This document shows, one piece after another, positions 7,309 to 17,370 of a stretch of DNA of 30,253 nt. Position 1 is the stretch's first letter, and every line of letters begins with the position of its first letter. The DNA lies in the NCBI GenBank assembly GCA_946886255.1, contig CAMPIG010000008.1, positions 1 through 30,253 of the forward strand. Reading direction: 5' to 3'. The notes under the pieces are model-generated. The model was given only the letters and a program-made list of their open reading frames with translations. It was not told where the DNA came from and did not search any database. The stretch comes from an uncultured Cellvibrio sp. (lineage in GTDB: Bacteria > Pseudomonadota > Gammaproteobacteria > Pseudomonadales > Cellvibrionaceae). The translations under genes and the position numbers were made by a program.

Positions 7309-10116
7309 ATGAAATATAAGAGTATCAAGGCGCAAGTCTGGCGCCTCATATTAATTCCTGCACTGTCCGTCAGCCTGATGCTGGCCGGTACTCTGACGTA
7401 TCTCTACGTTAAACAGCTAAATAAATTTGTTGCGCACCGCGGCGGTATGTTGACACAAAAGATGGCGCACCTGAGTCACTATGCCTTGCGCAGCGGTGAT
7501 GAAAATATGGTGCCATCAATTCTGGAAGCATCTCTGGAAGAGCCATTCATCCGCGCTATTCATCTCTATCATCACGAAACCGGGCAACACTTTCATGTGG
7601 GGCCGCAATTTATGGAGGTCACTCACGGCGACGCGCCGACTATGGACCAGCCAAGTACACGCATCACGGTGAAATCCATTTTGTTTTCTCACCCGGTGGT
7701 CGATAACAATGGCAAGCAACCCATCGGCTGGGTAGAGATGGAGTTATTGAATTCACCTTTCCTGGTGCTGCGCTATGAAACCCTGTTGATCAGCGTATTG
7801 ATTACCGTCCTGTGTTTGATCCTCGCTGCCTGGCTAGCTATTCGCCTACACCAGAACATCATCATTCCGCTGAGCCACATCAAAAGTGTGGTGCGTAAAC
7901 TCGCGAAAGGAAAATTACACAGCCGAGTGGATACCCATCATGGGCAGGAATTTTTAGAACTGGGGGAAACGGTAAACGCCATGGCGCTATCCATGGAAAA
8001 AGCGCAGCAGGATATGCAGGCCTATATTGACCAGTCCACCGAAGATCTGCGCGAAACGCTGGAAACTATCGAGATTCAAAATATTGATTTGGATATCGCG
8101 CGCAAGGAAGCACTCGAGGCCAGCCGTATTAAATCAGAATTTCTAGCGAACACCAGCCACGAAATTCGCACACCGCTCAATGGCATACTCGGTTTCACCA
8201 ACCTGGCTTTAAAAACCGACCTTGATGAACAGCAGCGGGAATACCTGAATACGATTCGCGATTCTTCGCAACACTTGCTCACGGTGATCAACAGTATTCT
8301 CGATTTCTCCAAGATTGAAGCAGGCAAACTCACGCTGGATTATGTGCCCTTGCCCCTGCGTCGTTCAATCGATGAAGCGGTTCATATTCTCGCGCCGGAC
8401 GCTCACGAAAAAAATCTGCAAATCATTGCGTACATCGATCCGGAAATACCGGCCAATTTATTGGGCGACCCATTGCGCTTCAAGCAGGTCATTACCAACC
8501 TGGTAAGCAACGCCATTAAATTCAGCAACAAAGGCAACATTATCGTTGATGTGGTGTTACTCACCCGACAGGAATCCCAGGCGACCATCAAAATCACGGT
8601 CAGCGATGAAGGTATCGGCCTGGCCCGCAGCCAAAAAGACAGTCTGTTTAATGCGTTTGCCCAGGTCGACACATCCAGTGCACGGGAGCATGGCGGCACA
8701 GGACTCGGCCTCGCCATCAGCAAAGGCCTGGTGGAGCGCATGGGTGGCGACATCGGTGTGGAAAGTGAACCGGAAAAAGGTTCGAGTTTCTGGTTTACGG
8801 CACGCCTGGGCATCGATAAAAAACAACCGACAACCAACTTCAAACCTAATTTCAATAAACGAAAAATTCTGGTTTGCGGGGAAAACTCAGCTTCCGCTGC
8901 ACAAATCAGCCGGCTGCTGCAGGAGTGGGAAACCGATACGCAAGTGATCAGCGCTGTGCATGATATTTTCCCCACACTTCGCCAGGCACGTGATGCGGGT
9001 CAACCGGTTGATGTTGTTATCCTTGATATTTCACCCGCAGAACGCAAGATTCAACCGATCCTGTTGCATAATCTTACGGAACAATTAATGGGTGAATTCA
9101 ATTGTAAGGTGATTGCCTGTTGTACCGCTGCACACCAACGCTTGCTGCGCAACCAGGCAGATAAATTACAGACCACTTTCGTCAATAAACCCATCACCTA
9201 CGATTCGCTGTTACAAACTCTGGGACGGCAGTTAAATATCACGGTTAAGGACACCCGCGCCCAGGAAGCGGAAGCGGATGAACACCGGAATCGCCCAAGC
9301 GCATCGGTGTTGGTGGTCGACGACAATCCCGCCAACCTGCAACTGGCTTCGGAATTGTTGCGCGGTTTAAATACCAATGTTACTCAGGCGAGCAGCGGTA
9401 AAGAAGCATTAGACATTTGTGCCAAACAAAATTTTGATGTGATATTTATGGACATTCAAATGCCCGGCATGGATGGTATTGAAACTACGCGTCGCTTACG
9501 CGCCACAGAAACCGGAGGACGACGCACGCCCATCATCGCATTGACTGCACACTCGATGACGGAACAAAAATACGAGCTCTTGGTGGCGGGAATGGATGAC
9601 TGTGTCAGCAAACCGGTCAGTGAAGCGCAATTAGCCCATATTGTTAATCGATGGGTATCGCAAACCGGCAAGAAAGAAGTCGTAGTGACACCACAGGAAT
9701 TACAGAATTCTGTGACACAACCGCGCATGTCCGCGATTACTGACCTGGCGGAGGATGTTACCTCCGTGGATATTCTGACCTCCTTGCGTCTAGCGAATAA
9801 CAAACCGAAACTTGCACGGGATATGTTAGTCATGCTGCTGCAAAATCTGGAAGCGGAACGCTGCGATATCAACGCGGCATTTGAGCAGGAAGATTTTGTC
9901 AAACTGGAGGAGTTGGTGCATCGCCTGTATGGCAGCTGCTGCTATTGCGGCGTGCCGCGGCTGAAGAAAATCAGTGGCCTGCTCGATAAACTATTACAAG
10001 CCAAACAATACGAGCAAGCACCGGGTGCGATGGTGTCTTTAAACAAAGCCATCGATGATGTATTGAACTGGGGACATAATCGCGACATTAACGCGATTTT
10101 TTCGCTGGATGAATAA
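7309..10116 (+). CDS. gacS: Hybrid sensor histidine kinase GacS/BarA
   Basis: This is the tripartite sensor kinase of the Gac/Rsm switch, expected to phosphorylate GacA/UvrY and so control RsmY/Z-type small RNAs; no partner gene lies in the window. Order over 935 residues: TM1 (about 9-34), periplasmic loop, TM2 (about 157-182), HAMP (to about 240), HisKA with H284 in NTSHEIRTP, HATPase with GTGLGLAIS, a degenerate receiver (about 520-640), a full receiver with D715 in FMDIQMPGMDG, and a C-terminal HPt with H871 in VHRLYGSC. The degenerate receiver keeps D573 (VILDIS) but lacks the acidic pair after its first strand. Length fits GacS/BarA (about 920 residues). It converges on recO with only 4 bases between stops. 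Confidence 0.94.
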   Translation: MKYKSIKAQVWRLILIPALSVSLMLAGTLTYLYVKQLNKFVAHRGGMLTQKMAHLSHYALRSGDENMVPSILEASLEEPFIRAIHLYHHETGQHFHVGPQFMEVTHGDAPTMDQPSTRITVKSILFSHPVVDNNGKQPIGWVEMELLNSPFLVLRYETLLISVLITVLCLILAAWLAIRLHQNIIIPLSHIKSVVRKLAKGKLHSRVDTHHGQEFLELGETVNAMALSMEKAQQDMQAYIDQSTEDLRETLETIEIQNIDLDIARKEALEASRIKSEFLANTSHEIRTPLNGILGFTNLALKTDLDEQQREYLNTIRDSSQHLLTVINSILDFSKIEAGKLTLDYVPLPLRRSIDEAVHILAPDAHEKNLQIIAYIDPEIPANLLGDPLRFKQVITNLVSNAIKFSNKGNIIVDVVLLTRQESQATIKITVSDEGIGLARSQKDSLFNAFAQVDTSSAREHGGTGLGLAISKGLVERMGGDIGVESEPEKGSSFWFTARLGIDKKQPTTNFKPNFNKRKILVCGENSASAAQISRLLQEWETDTQVISAVHDIFPTLRQARDAGQPVDVVILDISPAERKIQPILLHNLTEQLMGEFNCKVIACCTAAHQRLLRNQADKLQTTFVNKPITYDSLLQTLGRQLNITVKDTRAQEAEADEHRNRPSASVLVVDDNPANLQLASELLRGLNTNVTQASSGKEALDICAKQNFDVIFMDIQMPGMDGIETTRRLRATETGGRRTPIIALTAHSMTEQKYELLVAGMDDCVSKPVSEAQLAHIVNRWVSQTGKKEVVVTPQELQNSVTQPRMSAITDLAEDVTSVDILTSLRLANNKPKLARDMLVMLLQNLEAERCDINAAFEQEDFVKLEELVHRLYGSCCYCGVPRLKKISGLLDKLLQAKQYEQAPGAMVSLNKAIDDVLNWGHNRDINAIFSLDE

Positions 10117-10120
10117 TCAT

Positions 10121-10840
10121 TTAATCAGAGCGCAGGGAGGCAAACAACTCGCGACTACGTAAGGGCCTGGAGCCCAACAGCGGCTGTAACATCAAACGAC
10201 TCAATCGTTTTGCTGCTTGCCGCGTCTCCTGCGCAGTAAAATTTCGTGCCGCCATGGCGAGTATGTCTTTGCCATGGAAGACTGGCAGCCTTGAGGTAGA
10301 TGGGTGCGGATTTTCTGCCTGGTAAAAACCTGCTTGTGTATCAAACCAATAATGTAATTCCGAGCTGATCTCATCACCCGTGTGAGCATCTGCAGAAAAG
10401 TCGATGGCGTAACCCAAATCCTGCAACAAGGTGAATTCAAAATCACGCAGCAAAGGTTCCAGGTCAACATTGTCTCGCAAACGCTGCAAACTTTCCTGAT
10501 AGCGATGATACAACTGCGCATGAGCATCCATTTCTGGCAACAGGCGCACCAGTAATTCATTCAGATAAAAACCGCTATAAAGCTGGGCACCGGTTAGATG
10601 GCAAGCGGGACCAGCGGCCTCGATAGCCGTCAGCAGTTTTAAATCGGTTTTGCCTTGCAGAGAAATCAATAATCCCAGAAAAGGATTAAACAAAACACGC
10701 TTGTTGCCTTTGCCTTGACGAACGCCGCGCGCCACGGCACCGATACGACCATACTCAGGGGTAAAAAAATCCACCAACAAACTGGTGTCGCGATAAGGGC
10801 GCGTGTGAAGAATGTAAGCGGGTTGAAGTTCAATGCGCAT
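10121..10840 (-). CDS. recO: DNA repair protein RecO
   Basis: RecO loads RecA on SSB-coated single-stranded DNA together with RecR (RecFOR pathway) and anneals strands. The 239-residue protein opens with the typical oligonucleotide-binding fold (YILHTRPYRDTSLLVDFFT, then GRIGAVARGVR) followed by a helical C-terminal domain. It lacks the zinc cysteines of Gram-positive RecO, as usual for gammaproteobacteria. ATG start; it begins 14 bases after the era stop, so it is the last gene of the lepA-to-recO operon. In Pseudomonas pdxJ usually follows; here the convergent gacS gene does. Confidence 0.93.
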   Translation of the reverse strand: MRIELQPAYILHTRPYRDTSLLVDFFTPEYGRIGAVARGVRQGKGNKRVLFNPFLGLLISLQGKTDLKLLTAIEAAGPACHLTGAQLYSGFYLNELLVRLLPEMDAHAQLYHRYQESLQRLRDNVDLEPLLRDFEFTLLQDLGYAIDFSADAHTGDEISSELHYWFDTQAGFYQAENPHPSTSRLPVFHGKDILAMAARNFTAQETRQAAKRLSRLMLQPLLGSRPLRSRELFASLRSD

Positions 10841-10854
10841 AATAGCGCTCGCGA

Positions 10855-11775
10855 TTAGAGGTCGTTGTAGCCCAGGCTGCGCAATGCACGCTCGTCATCG
10901 GACCAGCCGGATTTTACCTTGACCCACAGGTTAAGCATGATCTTGCTTTCAAACAGTTTTTCCATATCGAGGCGCGCTTGTTGTCCAATCTGTTTGATAC
11001 GTTCGCCTTTTTCACCGATCAAAATTCTTTTTTGTCCGTCACGCTCAACCAGAATTAACGCCGAAATCGTTAACAGGGCACCTTCCTGCTTAAACTCCTC
11101 GATCTCGACAGCCATCTGGTACGGTAATTCATCACCCAGCTGACGGGTAATTTTTTCACGTACTATTTCTGCCGCCATAAAGCGTGAGCTACGATCCGTA
11201 ATCTGATCTTCCGGGTAGAGATGAGTCCCCTCCGGCAAACGTTCAACCAGTAAGGACTCCAGACGCTCCAGATTAATATTGCGCAGCGCCGAAACGGGAA
11301 TGACTTCATCGACTTTCAGTTTCTCGGCAAGTTTTTGCAGGTGAGGTAAAAGCGTTTCCTTGTCTTCTACCTTATCCACTTTATTCACAGCGAGGATGAT
11401 TGGGCATTGCACGCGGCTGAGTTGTGCAGCCACTGCCTCGTCTTCATCATTCCAAATAAAGCGATCCACCAGAAATACCACAACATCGACATCTTTCATG
11501 GCGGTACTGGCGGTGCGGTTCATATAACGATTGATTGCACGGGTTTCATTGAGGTGCAGGCCGGGGGTATCGACAAAGATAAGCTGTATATCACCTTCCG
11601 TTTTAATACCCACCACAGCGTTGCGTGTTGTCTGGGGCTTGCGTGAGGTGATACTGATTTTCTGGCCAAGCAGGTGGTTAAGCAATGTGGATTTGCCCAC
11701 GTTGGGTCGCCCCACTATCGCGACATACCCACATCGGGTGCCAAGCGGTGCATCGTCATTGCTCGACATAGCCAT
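10855..11775 (-). CDS. era: GTPase Era
   Basis: Era is an essential GTPase that binds the 3' end of 16S rRNA and helps assemble the 30S subunit at the membrane. The GTP motifs are complete: G1 GRPNVGKST (22-30), G3 DTPG (69-72), G4 NKVD (131-134). A C-terminal KH domain (about 225-295) has the GxxG loop in IGEKGERI. The length of 306 residues is normal. ATG at 11775 is used; ATG two codons later is also possible. It follows rnc by 25-26 bases, the conserved rnc-era-recO order. Confidence 0.96.
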   Translation of the reverse strand: MAMSSNDDAPLGTRCGYVAIVGRPNVGKSTLLNHLLGQKISITSRKPQTTRNAVVGIKTEGDIQLIFVDTPGLHLNETRAINRYMNRTASTAMKDVDVVVFLVDRFIWNDEDEAVAAQLSRVQCPIILAVNKVDKVEDKETLLPHLQKLAEKLKVDEVIPVSALRNINLERLESLLVERLPEGTHLYPEDQITDRSSRFMAAEIVREKITRQLGDELPYQMAVEIEEFKQEGALLTISALILVERDGQKRILIGEKGERIKQIGQQARLDMEKLFESKIMLNLWVKVKSGWSDDERALRSLGYNDL

Positions 11776-11800
11776 TTGCCTTTATTAAGAAAATTGTGGA

Positions 11801-12478
11801 TCAGATTTTAAGTAACCGCAGCGCTTTTGCGGCGGCTTGTTTCTCTGCCTCGCGCCGGTTGGATGCCTGCGCGCGCGTGGTTTTTTTCAGAAGCGACACG
11901 CGACATTCTATAGTGAACATCTGCGCATGGGCTTCGCCTTCCACCTCGACAACCGCGTATTCCGGCAGGGGTTGCTGAAGCGATTGAAGATATTCCTGCA
12001 GTCGGGTTTTTGCATCTTTTATTGGTGAGTCGAGCGTCAGTTCAGCCAAGCGTGCGGCATACCAGGTAGCAACTCGTTCGCGGCAAACAGGGAATCCACT
12101 TTCAACATAGATTGCACCAATCAGCGCCTCCAGTGTATCTGCAAGGATAGAATCACGCCGATGCCCGCCGCTTTTCATCTCGCCTTCACCGAGGATAAGA
12201 CATTCACCCAGTTCAAATTCGCGTGCAATCTTCGCCAGGGTTTCCCCTTTGACCATTTGCGAACGCAAACGACTAAGCTGCCCTTCACGCGCTTCGGGGA
12301 AACGTTGAAACAGGGATTCACCAATAACGAAATTAAGGATTGAGTCGCCGAGAAATTCCAGCCGCTCATTGTTGCGCGCACCGCAGCTGCGGTGCGTCAA
12401 TGCCAATTCCAAAAAAGCCTGCGTTTGAAATTGGTATCCGAGACGATGTTGTAAACGTTGGTATTTAAGATTTAACAC
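11801..12478 (-). CDS. rnc: Ribonuclease III
   Basis: RNase III cuts double-stranded RNA and matures rRNA. I place the start at GTG 12478 rather than a GTG at 12505. The resulting 225 residues put the catalytic acids at E38, D45, D114 and E117, exactly the E. coli numbering, and the start then directly follows the stop of the upstream gene. The signature NERLEFLGD is at 37-45, and a double-stranded RNA-binding domain occupies about 155-223. The upstream start would add nine residues overlapping the DUF4845 gene. Confidence 0.95.
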   Translation of the reverse strand: MLNLKYQRLQHRLGYQFQTQAFLELALTHRSCGARNNERLEFLGDSILNFVIGESLFQRFPEAREGQLSRLRSQMVKGETLAKIAREFELGECLILGEGEMKSGGHRRDSILADTLEALIGAIYVESGFPVCRERVATWYAARLAELTLDSPIKDAKTRLQEYLQSLQQPLPEYAVVEVEGEAHAQMFTIECRVSLLKKTTRAQASNRREAEKQAAAKALRLLKI

Positions 12479-12480
12479 TA

Positions 12481-12888
12481 TTACTCGGCCACGGGTTTGC
12501 AGCACTGATGCGGAGCGGTACTGTCGAGATGGTTTTTAAAATCAACAACCACATCCAGGTTATAAAACAAATTGACGCGGGCTTCGTAGTCGATTTTAAC
12601 AACAACACGATTTGCAGCACGGTCCACGACAATATTTTGGGCGTCTTTGGAACGGACATTGTTGATCATGTAGAAGTTGCCCATCTTTTTCTTGATTTCA
12701 GCGGTGGTCATATCTTCCAGCTTGGTGCCAGGCTCCACCAGTGCTTTCAGGCCGGATACCACGTAGCGATTTTCCGCATAGAGCGGGATGATCTTGAATG
12801 CACACAACAGAAAAAATCCGGCGACTGCCAATACCACCAGCCAACCCAACATCCCCAAGCCTTGCTGCTTTTTTAAGGTTTTCATCAT
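12481..12888 (-). CDS. DUF4845 family single-pass membrane protein
   Basis: A 135-residue protein with a short basic N-terminus (KTLKKQQG), one transmembrane helix (about 13-33), and a soluble, presumably periplasmic domain. The location and length match the DUF4845 protein found between lepB and rnc in pseudomonads. Its function is not known to me. The N-terminus (KKQQGLGMLGWL) is faintly like a type IV pilin-type leader, but I see no clear prepilin cleavage site. Its stop codon is immediately before the rnc start, so expression is coupled. Confidence 0.8.
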   Translation of the reverse strand: MMKTLKKQQGLGMLGWLVVLAVAGFFLLCAFKIIPLYAENRYVVSGLKALVEPGTKLEDMTTAEIKKKMGNFYMINNVRSKDAQNIVVDRAANRVVVKIDYEARVNLFYNLDVVVDFKNHLDSTAPHQCCKPVAE

Positions 12889-12925
12889 TGCATCCTATGT
12901 TTACGGGTCACCCCAGGATTAACAC

Positions 12926-13771
12926 TTATTGGATTTCACCAACGCGGTCAAAACTGGGCAGACTGAAGAATGAATCCCAGTGCATCCAGACGGCGAAGGC
13001 TTTACCTACGATAGCATTTTCCGAAACCTCACCCCAAGCACGACTGTCGGCACTATTGTCGCGGTTGTCGCCCATCATAAAATAATGACCAGCCGGTACC
13101 CGCCAGGTACCGCGTATGCTCAACCCGCCAGGCACCAGGTCCTTCTTAACCGTGAATTCCTTGCCGTTGATAGTTTCGGTGGCGAGACGGTAAGTCGGGT
13201 TGCCCGCTGGCAATTCAGCAATCAGTTTTTCCGGAACAACTTCGCCATTGATGGTGAGCACGTGATTGTTGTAAGAGATCAAATCGCCCGGCAATCCAAT
13301 AACGCGCTTGATGAAATAGGTCTCCGGTTGGTGGGGCGGGAAGAACACCATCACATCGCCACGCTGAGGATCGTTGACCGGGATCACTTCGTTGTTAAGC
13401 ACCGGCAGGCGAATGCCATAGGTGTACTTGTTAACAAGGATAAAGTCGCCGACATCCAGAGTAGGTTCCATGGAACCCGAGGGAATCTGGAAAGGCTCCA
13501 CCAGAAAGGAGCGCAGCACAAACACGACCAGCAACACCGGAAAGAATGATTTGGCATACTCCACCAGCACGGGTTCACGACCGGCAGTTTGTTGCGCATC
13601 GGCGTAAGCGGCCTGCTTTTGCTCCTCAGCAATATTCAGTTTGCTGAACTGCTGGTCTACGGCTTCCATTGCCGCCCTGCGCGGGCGCGCCAGAACCAGT
13701 GCGTCATAAAGCCAAATCAGGCCGGTGATCAACACCGCCAAGGTAAGAATCAGGGGGAGATTAATGCTCAT
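12926..13771 (-). CDS. lepB: Signal peptidase I, LepB
   Basis: LepB removes signal peptides from proteins exported by Sec and Tat. With the ATG at 13771 (281 residues) there are two N-terminal membrane helices (about 4-24 and 74-92). The nucleophile S100 is in IPSGSMEPT and the general base K155 in YFIKRVIGLPGD; GDNRDNSADSR is the conserved box E. An upstream GTG at 13807 would extend it 12 residues, but AAGGAA 5-6 bases before 13771 and a typical short N-terminus support the later start. It lies between lepA (59-base gap) and the DUF4845 gene. Confidence 0.95.
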   Translation of the reverse strand: MSINLPLILTLAVLITGLIWLYDALVLARPRRAAMEAVDQQFSKLNIAEEQKQAAYADAQQTAGREPVLVEYAKSFFPVLLVVFVLRSFLVEPFQIPSGSMEPTLDVGDFILVNKYTYGIRLPVLNNEVIPVNDPQRGDVMVFFPPHQPETYFIKRVIGLPGDLISYNNHVLTINGEVVPEKLIAELPAGNPTYRLATETINGKEFTVKKDLVPGGLSIRGTWRVPAGHYFMMGDNRDNSADSRAWGEVSENAIVGKAFAVWMHWDSFFSLPSFDRVGEIQ

Positions 13772-13830
13772 CAGTATTCCTTGTTCTACGGAATCTACAC
13801 CGTGCACAAGCCAAACGGCCAGGCAAGGTA

Positions 13831-15630
13831 TCAGCTGTCAATTTTTAATACGGCAAAGAACGCGGCTTGTGGAATTTCCACGCTGCCAACTTGCTTCATA
13901 CGTTTCTTACCGGCTTTTTGTTTTTCGAGCAGTTTTTTCTTACGCGTCGCATCACCACCGTAACACTTGGCCGTGACATTCTTGCGCAGGGCTTTCACTG
14001 TGGTGCGCGCCACAATTTGCCCGCCGATAGCGGCTTGGATTGCAACATCAAACATCTGCCGTGGAATTAATTCTTTCATCTTTTCCGTGAGCGAGCGGCC
14101 AATGTTGTGGGCTTTGTCGCGGTGCACAATCAATGCCAGCGCATCCACCTTTTCGCTGTTGATCAACACATCCAGACGCACCAGACGCGCTGGTTGAAAA
14201 CGCAGGAAGCTGTAATCCAGCGAGGCAAAACCCCGGCTCACCGATTTCAATCGATCAAAGAAATCCAACACCACTTCGTTCATCGGCAACTCATAGCGCA
14301 CCGAAACCTGACTGCCGGTAAACTGCAAATCTTTTTGTACACCACGTTTTTCGACGCACAGCGTGATCACATTGCCCAGGTGTTCCTGGGGCACAAGAAT
14401 GTTCGCCTCAACAATCGGTTCACGCATCTCCGAGATCAACCCCGGCTCCGGCAACTTGGAGGGATTATCCACGTAAATAGTCTCGCCTTTATTATCGACC
14501 ACTTCGTACACCACTGTCGGTGCCGTAGTGATCAAATCGAGATCGTATTCCCGCTCCAGGCGCTCCTGAATAATCTCCATGTGCAGCATGCCGAGGAAGC
14601 CACAACGAAAACCAAACCCCAAGGCATCGGAGCTTTCCGGTTCATAAAACAGTGATGCATCATTGAGGGTTAACTTGGCGAGGGCTTCGCGGAAATCTTC
14701 AAAATCATCGGAGCTGACGGGAAACATCCCGGCATACACCTGGGGTTTGATCTTTTGAAAACCTTCCAATGCTGGAACGTCGGGGGTACTGGCATGGGTG
14801 ATGGTGTCGCCCACGGGTGCGCCGTGAATATCTTTAATACCGGCAACCACAAAACCCACTTCACCGGCTTTCAATTCTTTCAACTGGGTCAGTTTCGGAC
14901 TGAACACCCCTACTCCGTCAACACCGTGAACCTTGCCGATGGATTTGGTGATGATCTTGTCCTTCAAACGCAGCGCTCCCTGGGTAACCCGCACCAGCGA
15001 CACAACGCCGAGGTAATTATCAAACCAGGAATCAATAATCAGTGCTTGCAGCGGCGCGTCTATATCGCCGACCGGGGGTGGTACCAAGCGCACGAGTTCT
15101 TCAAGAACGTCTTCCATACCCAACCCGGATTTGGCGCTGCAACGCACGGCATCGGAGGCATCAATACCGATGATATCTTCGATCTCCTGGGCTACACGCT
15201 CCGGCTCGGCCTGAGGCAAGTCCATCTTGTTCAGCACCGGAATCACCTCCAGCCCTTGCTCGATAGCGGTATAGCAATTGGCGACCGATTGGGCCTCAAC
15301 GCCCTGCGCCGCATCCACCACTAACAGCGCACCCTCACATGCAGCCAAAGAGCGTGACACTTCATAGGTGAAGTCCACGTGGCCGGGCGTATCAATAAAA
15401 TTCAATTGGTAGGTTTTGCCATCGCGCGCCTTATAAAACAGCGTCACGCTGTGGGCTTTGATGGTGATACCGCGCTCGCGCTCAAGGTCCATCGAATCCA
15501 GAACCTGGGCTTCCATCTCACGGTCACTCAAGCCGCCGCATAACTGGATAAAGCGGTCTGCAATAGTGGATTTGCCGTGGTCGATGTGGGCGATGATTGA
15601 AAAATTACGAATATGGCTGAGGTCGGTCAC
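13831..15630 (-). CDS. lepA: Elongation factor 4 (LepA), ribosomal GTPase
   Basis: LepA is a translational GTPase related to EF-G that acts on stalled or back-translocated ribosomes and in 30S biogenesis. The 599 residues are the family length. The G domain shows AHIDHGKST (14-22), DTPGHVDF (80-87) and NKMD (134-137), followed by domains II, III and V and the LepA-specific C-terminus ([15 protein letters not shown], a basic tail ending near VLKIDS). ATG start. It probably heads the lepA-lepB-DUF4845-rnc-era-recO operon, since a terminator separates it from mucD. Confidence 0.97.
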   Translation of the reverse strand: MTDLSHIRNFSIIAHIDHGKSTIADRFIQLCGGLSDREMEAQVLDSMDLERERGITIKAHSVTLFYKARDGKTYQLNFIDTPGHVDFTYEVSRSLAACEGALLVVDAAQGVEAQSVANCYTAIEQGLEVIPVLNKMDLPQAEPERVAQEIEDIIGIDASDAVRCSAKSGLGMEDVLEELVRLVPPPVGDIDAPLQALIIDSWFDNYLGVVSLVRVTQGALRLKDKIITKSIGKVHGVDGVGVFSPKLTQLKELKAGEVGFVVAGIKDIHGAPVGDTITHASTPDVPALEGFQKIKPQVYAGMFPVSSDDFEDFREALAKLTLNDASLFYEPESSDALGFGFRCGFLGMLHMEIIQERLEREYDLDLITTAPTVVYEVVDNKGETIYVDNPSKLPEPGLISEMREPIVEANILVPQEHLGNVITLCVEKRGVQKDLQFTGSQVSVRYELPMNEVVLDFFDRLKSVSRGFASLDYSFLRFQPARLVRLDVLINSEKVDALALIVHRDKAHNIGRSLTEKMKELIPRQMFDVAIQAAIGGQIVARTTVKALRKNVTAKCYGGDATRKKKLLEKQKAGKKRMKQVGSVEIPQAAFFAVLKIDS

Positions 15631-15783
15631 TGGATATCGAGTACTTATATAGATGACAAAGAAAGGGGTGACAGGGTAGCCCCTGCCGGGAAAGGCGGCA
15701 GTTTAGCTTATTTGTCTGCGGCTTGCTATGCGACCGAAAGCGGTGCTACAGGGGCTTTCACGGGTGGTTTTTAGTCGTACAAA
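15631..15783 (-). promoter_or_regulatory. lepA upstream region
   Basis: This stretch between the mucD terminator and lepA should contain the lepA promoter. On the minus strand TATATAAG near 15650 is the best -10-like string, but no convincing -35 sits at the right distance. A small hairpin (CTGCCG-N7-CGGCAG around 15686-15704) lies in the same gap. No gene is visible. Confidence 0.25.
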
Positions 15784-15810
15784 ACAGCTCCGGATAGAGC
15801 CCGGAGCTGT
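15781..15810 (-). terminator. Rho-independent terminator of mucD
   Basis: ACAGCTCCGG (15784-15793) and CCGGAGCTGT (15801-15810) form a perfect 10-bp stem with a 7-base loop. Read on the minus strand the stem is followed by a short T-run (TTTT counting the last paired base). It begins 12 bases after the mucD stop codon. The U-tract is short, so termination may be partial. Confidence 0.75.
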
Positions 15811-15822
15811 CAGCGTACCGGG

Positions 15823-17244
15823 CTATCGCAACGTGATGGTATGGAAAACCGGACGACCATTGCGCAGGAAGCGGATAGCCTGGGGCGTACCCTTTTCCAG
15901 CGAAGCCAGGATATCGTCATAACTCTCCACTGAACCCACCTCATTAAAGCCCAACTGATCGATCACATCCCCAACCATCAATCCTGCCTGGGCGGCAGGG
16001 CTATTGGGCTCGACATAACGCACGATCACTCCACCATTACCGGTTTGACCGGGAACGTCCTCAACATCTTCAACCACCAAACCGAGTGAGTCTGCCGCAG
16101 ATGAAGGCTTTTTATCGGGCAGGACGGGAGTAGCTGCCTGTATCTGCGGCTCAGGTAAGACGCCGATGGTGACACGAATGGTCTGCTCTTTACCCTTACG
16201 GATAACCACGACCGGCACTTTGGATTTTGGGGAGGTACGACCAACCAGGTATGGCAGGTCCGCCTGCGTATTTACCTCGCGTCCATTGAACTTGATGATC
16301 AGGTCGCCTGCCCTGATCCCAGCCTTCGCAGCCGGACCATCGGGTTCTACATCAGCCACCAGCGCGCCGGTGGGTTTATCCAAACCGAGCGAACTGGCCA
16401 GATCCTTGCTGACTTCCTGGATTGCCACGCCCAGCCAGCCGCGATCCACCCGCCCTTTTTCTTTCAGTTGCTCGACCACCTCTTCCGCCACACTGGAGGG
16501 AATCGCAAAAGACAGGCCGATAGAGCCGCCGGAACGGGTATATATCTGCGAATTAATACCGACAACCTTGCCCTCAAGATTAAACAACGGACCACCGGAA
16601 TTGCCGGGATTAATGGCAACATCTGTCTGGATAAAGGGAACATAACTGCTTTCGTTACGCGCCGAAATATTGCGCCCCGTGGCACTGACGATGCCCGCAC
16701 TGGCAGAGTAATCAAGACCAAACGGTGAACCTATGGCTAATACCCACTGCCCCACTTTCAGGCTCTCCGCTTTGGCAAACTTCAAACTGGGGAGATCCTT
16801 AGCATCAATCTTCAACAATGCCAGGTCAGAACGTTGGTCGCTGCCTACCAATTCGGCTTTGAATTCCCGTTGATCAATCATCCGCACGGTAATTTCATGG
16901 GCTGCATCCACCACATGATGATTGGTCAACACGTAACCGTCGTTCGAGATAATAAAGCCTGACCCCATGGAACCGTAATCTCGCTCCGGGGCTTGATGCC
17001 GCTCGAAAAGCTCGCGAAAAATATCAGGAATATCCTGGGGGTAAGGGTAATTCTGTTGGGGGGGAACACGTAATTGGTCGGGAGAATTGGCACGCACCAG
17101 CGTCGTTATCTTCACCACCGCCGGTGAATTTTTCTCAATCAGTTCGGTAAATTCCGGCAGGTTTGCCGCGTAGGCTTGTGCAGCGACACACTGCACCAGT
17201 AAAAACATCACAAGGCCCACGAATTTGCTGCCCGGTTTTAACAT
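15823..17244 (-). CDS. mucD: Periplasmic DegP/HtrA-type serine protease MucD
   Basis: This protease degrades misfolded envelope proteins; in Pseudomonas MucD also restrains the AlgU (sigma-E) stress response. With ATG 17244 (473 residues) there is a signal peptide ending near AQAYA, the triad H110 (TNHHV), D140 (RSDLALL) and S216 (GNSGGP), and two PDZ domains (about 250-340 and 375-465). An upstream GTG at 17253 overlaps the GAGGTG ribosome binding site, which supports 17244. In Pseudomonas mucD ends the algU-mucABC operon; here the gene upstream on the same strand is motY. Confidence 0.92.
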   Translation of the reverse strand: MLKPGSKFVGLVMFLLVQCVAAQAYAANLPEFTELIEKNSPAVVKITTLVRANSPDQLRVPPQQNYPYPQDIPDIFRELFERHQAPERDYGSMGSGFIISNDGYVLTNHHVVDAAHEITVRMIDQREFKAELVGSDQRSDLALLKIDAKDLPSLKFAKAESLKVGQWVLAIGSPFGLDYSASAGIVSATGRNISARNESSYVPFIQTDVAINPGNSGGPLFNLEGKVVGINSQIYTRSGGSIGLSFAIPSSVAEEVVEQLKEKGRVDRGWLGVAIQEVSKDLASSLGLDKPTGALVADVEPDGPAAKAGIRAGDLIIKFNGREVNTQADLPYLVGRTSPKSKVPVVVIRKGKEQTIRVTIGVLPEPQIQAATPVLPDKKPSSAADSLGLVVEDVEDVPGQTGNGGVIVRYVEPNSPAAQAGLMVGDVIDQLGFNEVGSVESYDDILASLEKGTPQAIRFLRNGRPVFHTITLR

Positions 17245-17278
17245 GCATTGCACCTCAATCTAACCTGAAAAAAGGGTT

Positions 17279-17306
17279 TTATTACTCAAGACCGGAAGAA
17301 GGTCAA
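17279..17306 (-). promoter_or_regulatory. Possible promoter of mucD
   Basis: On the minus strand TTGACC (17306-17301) is followed after 16 bases by TAATAA (17284-17279), about 35 bases before the mucD start. The -35 is good (5 of 6) and the -10 poor. I did not find a clear sigma-E type site (GAACTT...TCTGA) in this gap. Confidence 0.35.
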
Positions 17307-17370
17307 GAAGAATTAGCCGACAGGCGTCAGACAAAGTGAGGAGGAATTAATTCCCGGTGAGAGGGGGAGA

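Noticed and set aside
8403..8975. Minus-strand open frame inside gacS
   Set aside because: Antisense of the kinase ATPase domain; no start signal or family match.
12980..13549. Plus-strand open frame opposite lepB
   Set aside because: Complement of the conserved signal peptidase catalytic region, no independent support.
14755..15324. Plus-strand open frame opposite lepA
   Set aside because: Antisense shadow of lepA; the composition is that of a complementary strand (many H, Q, F) and no domain is visible.
17343..17354. GGAATTAATTCC palindrome after motY
   Set aside because: Short and AT-rich with no T-tract; too weak to call a terminator or operator.
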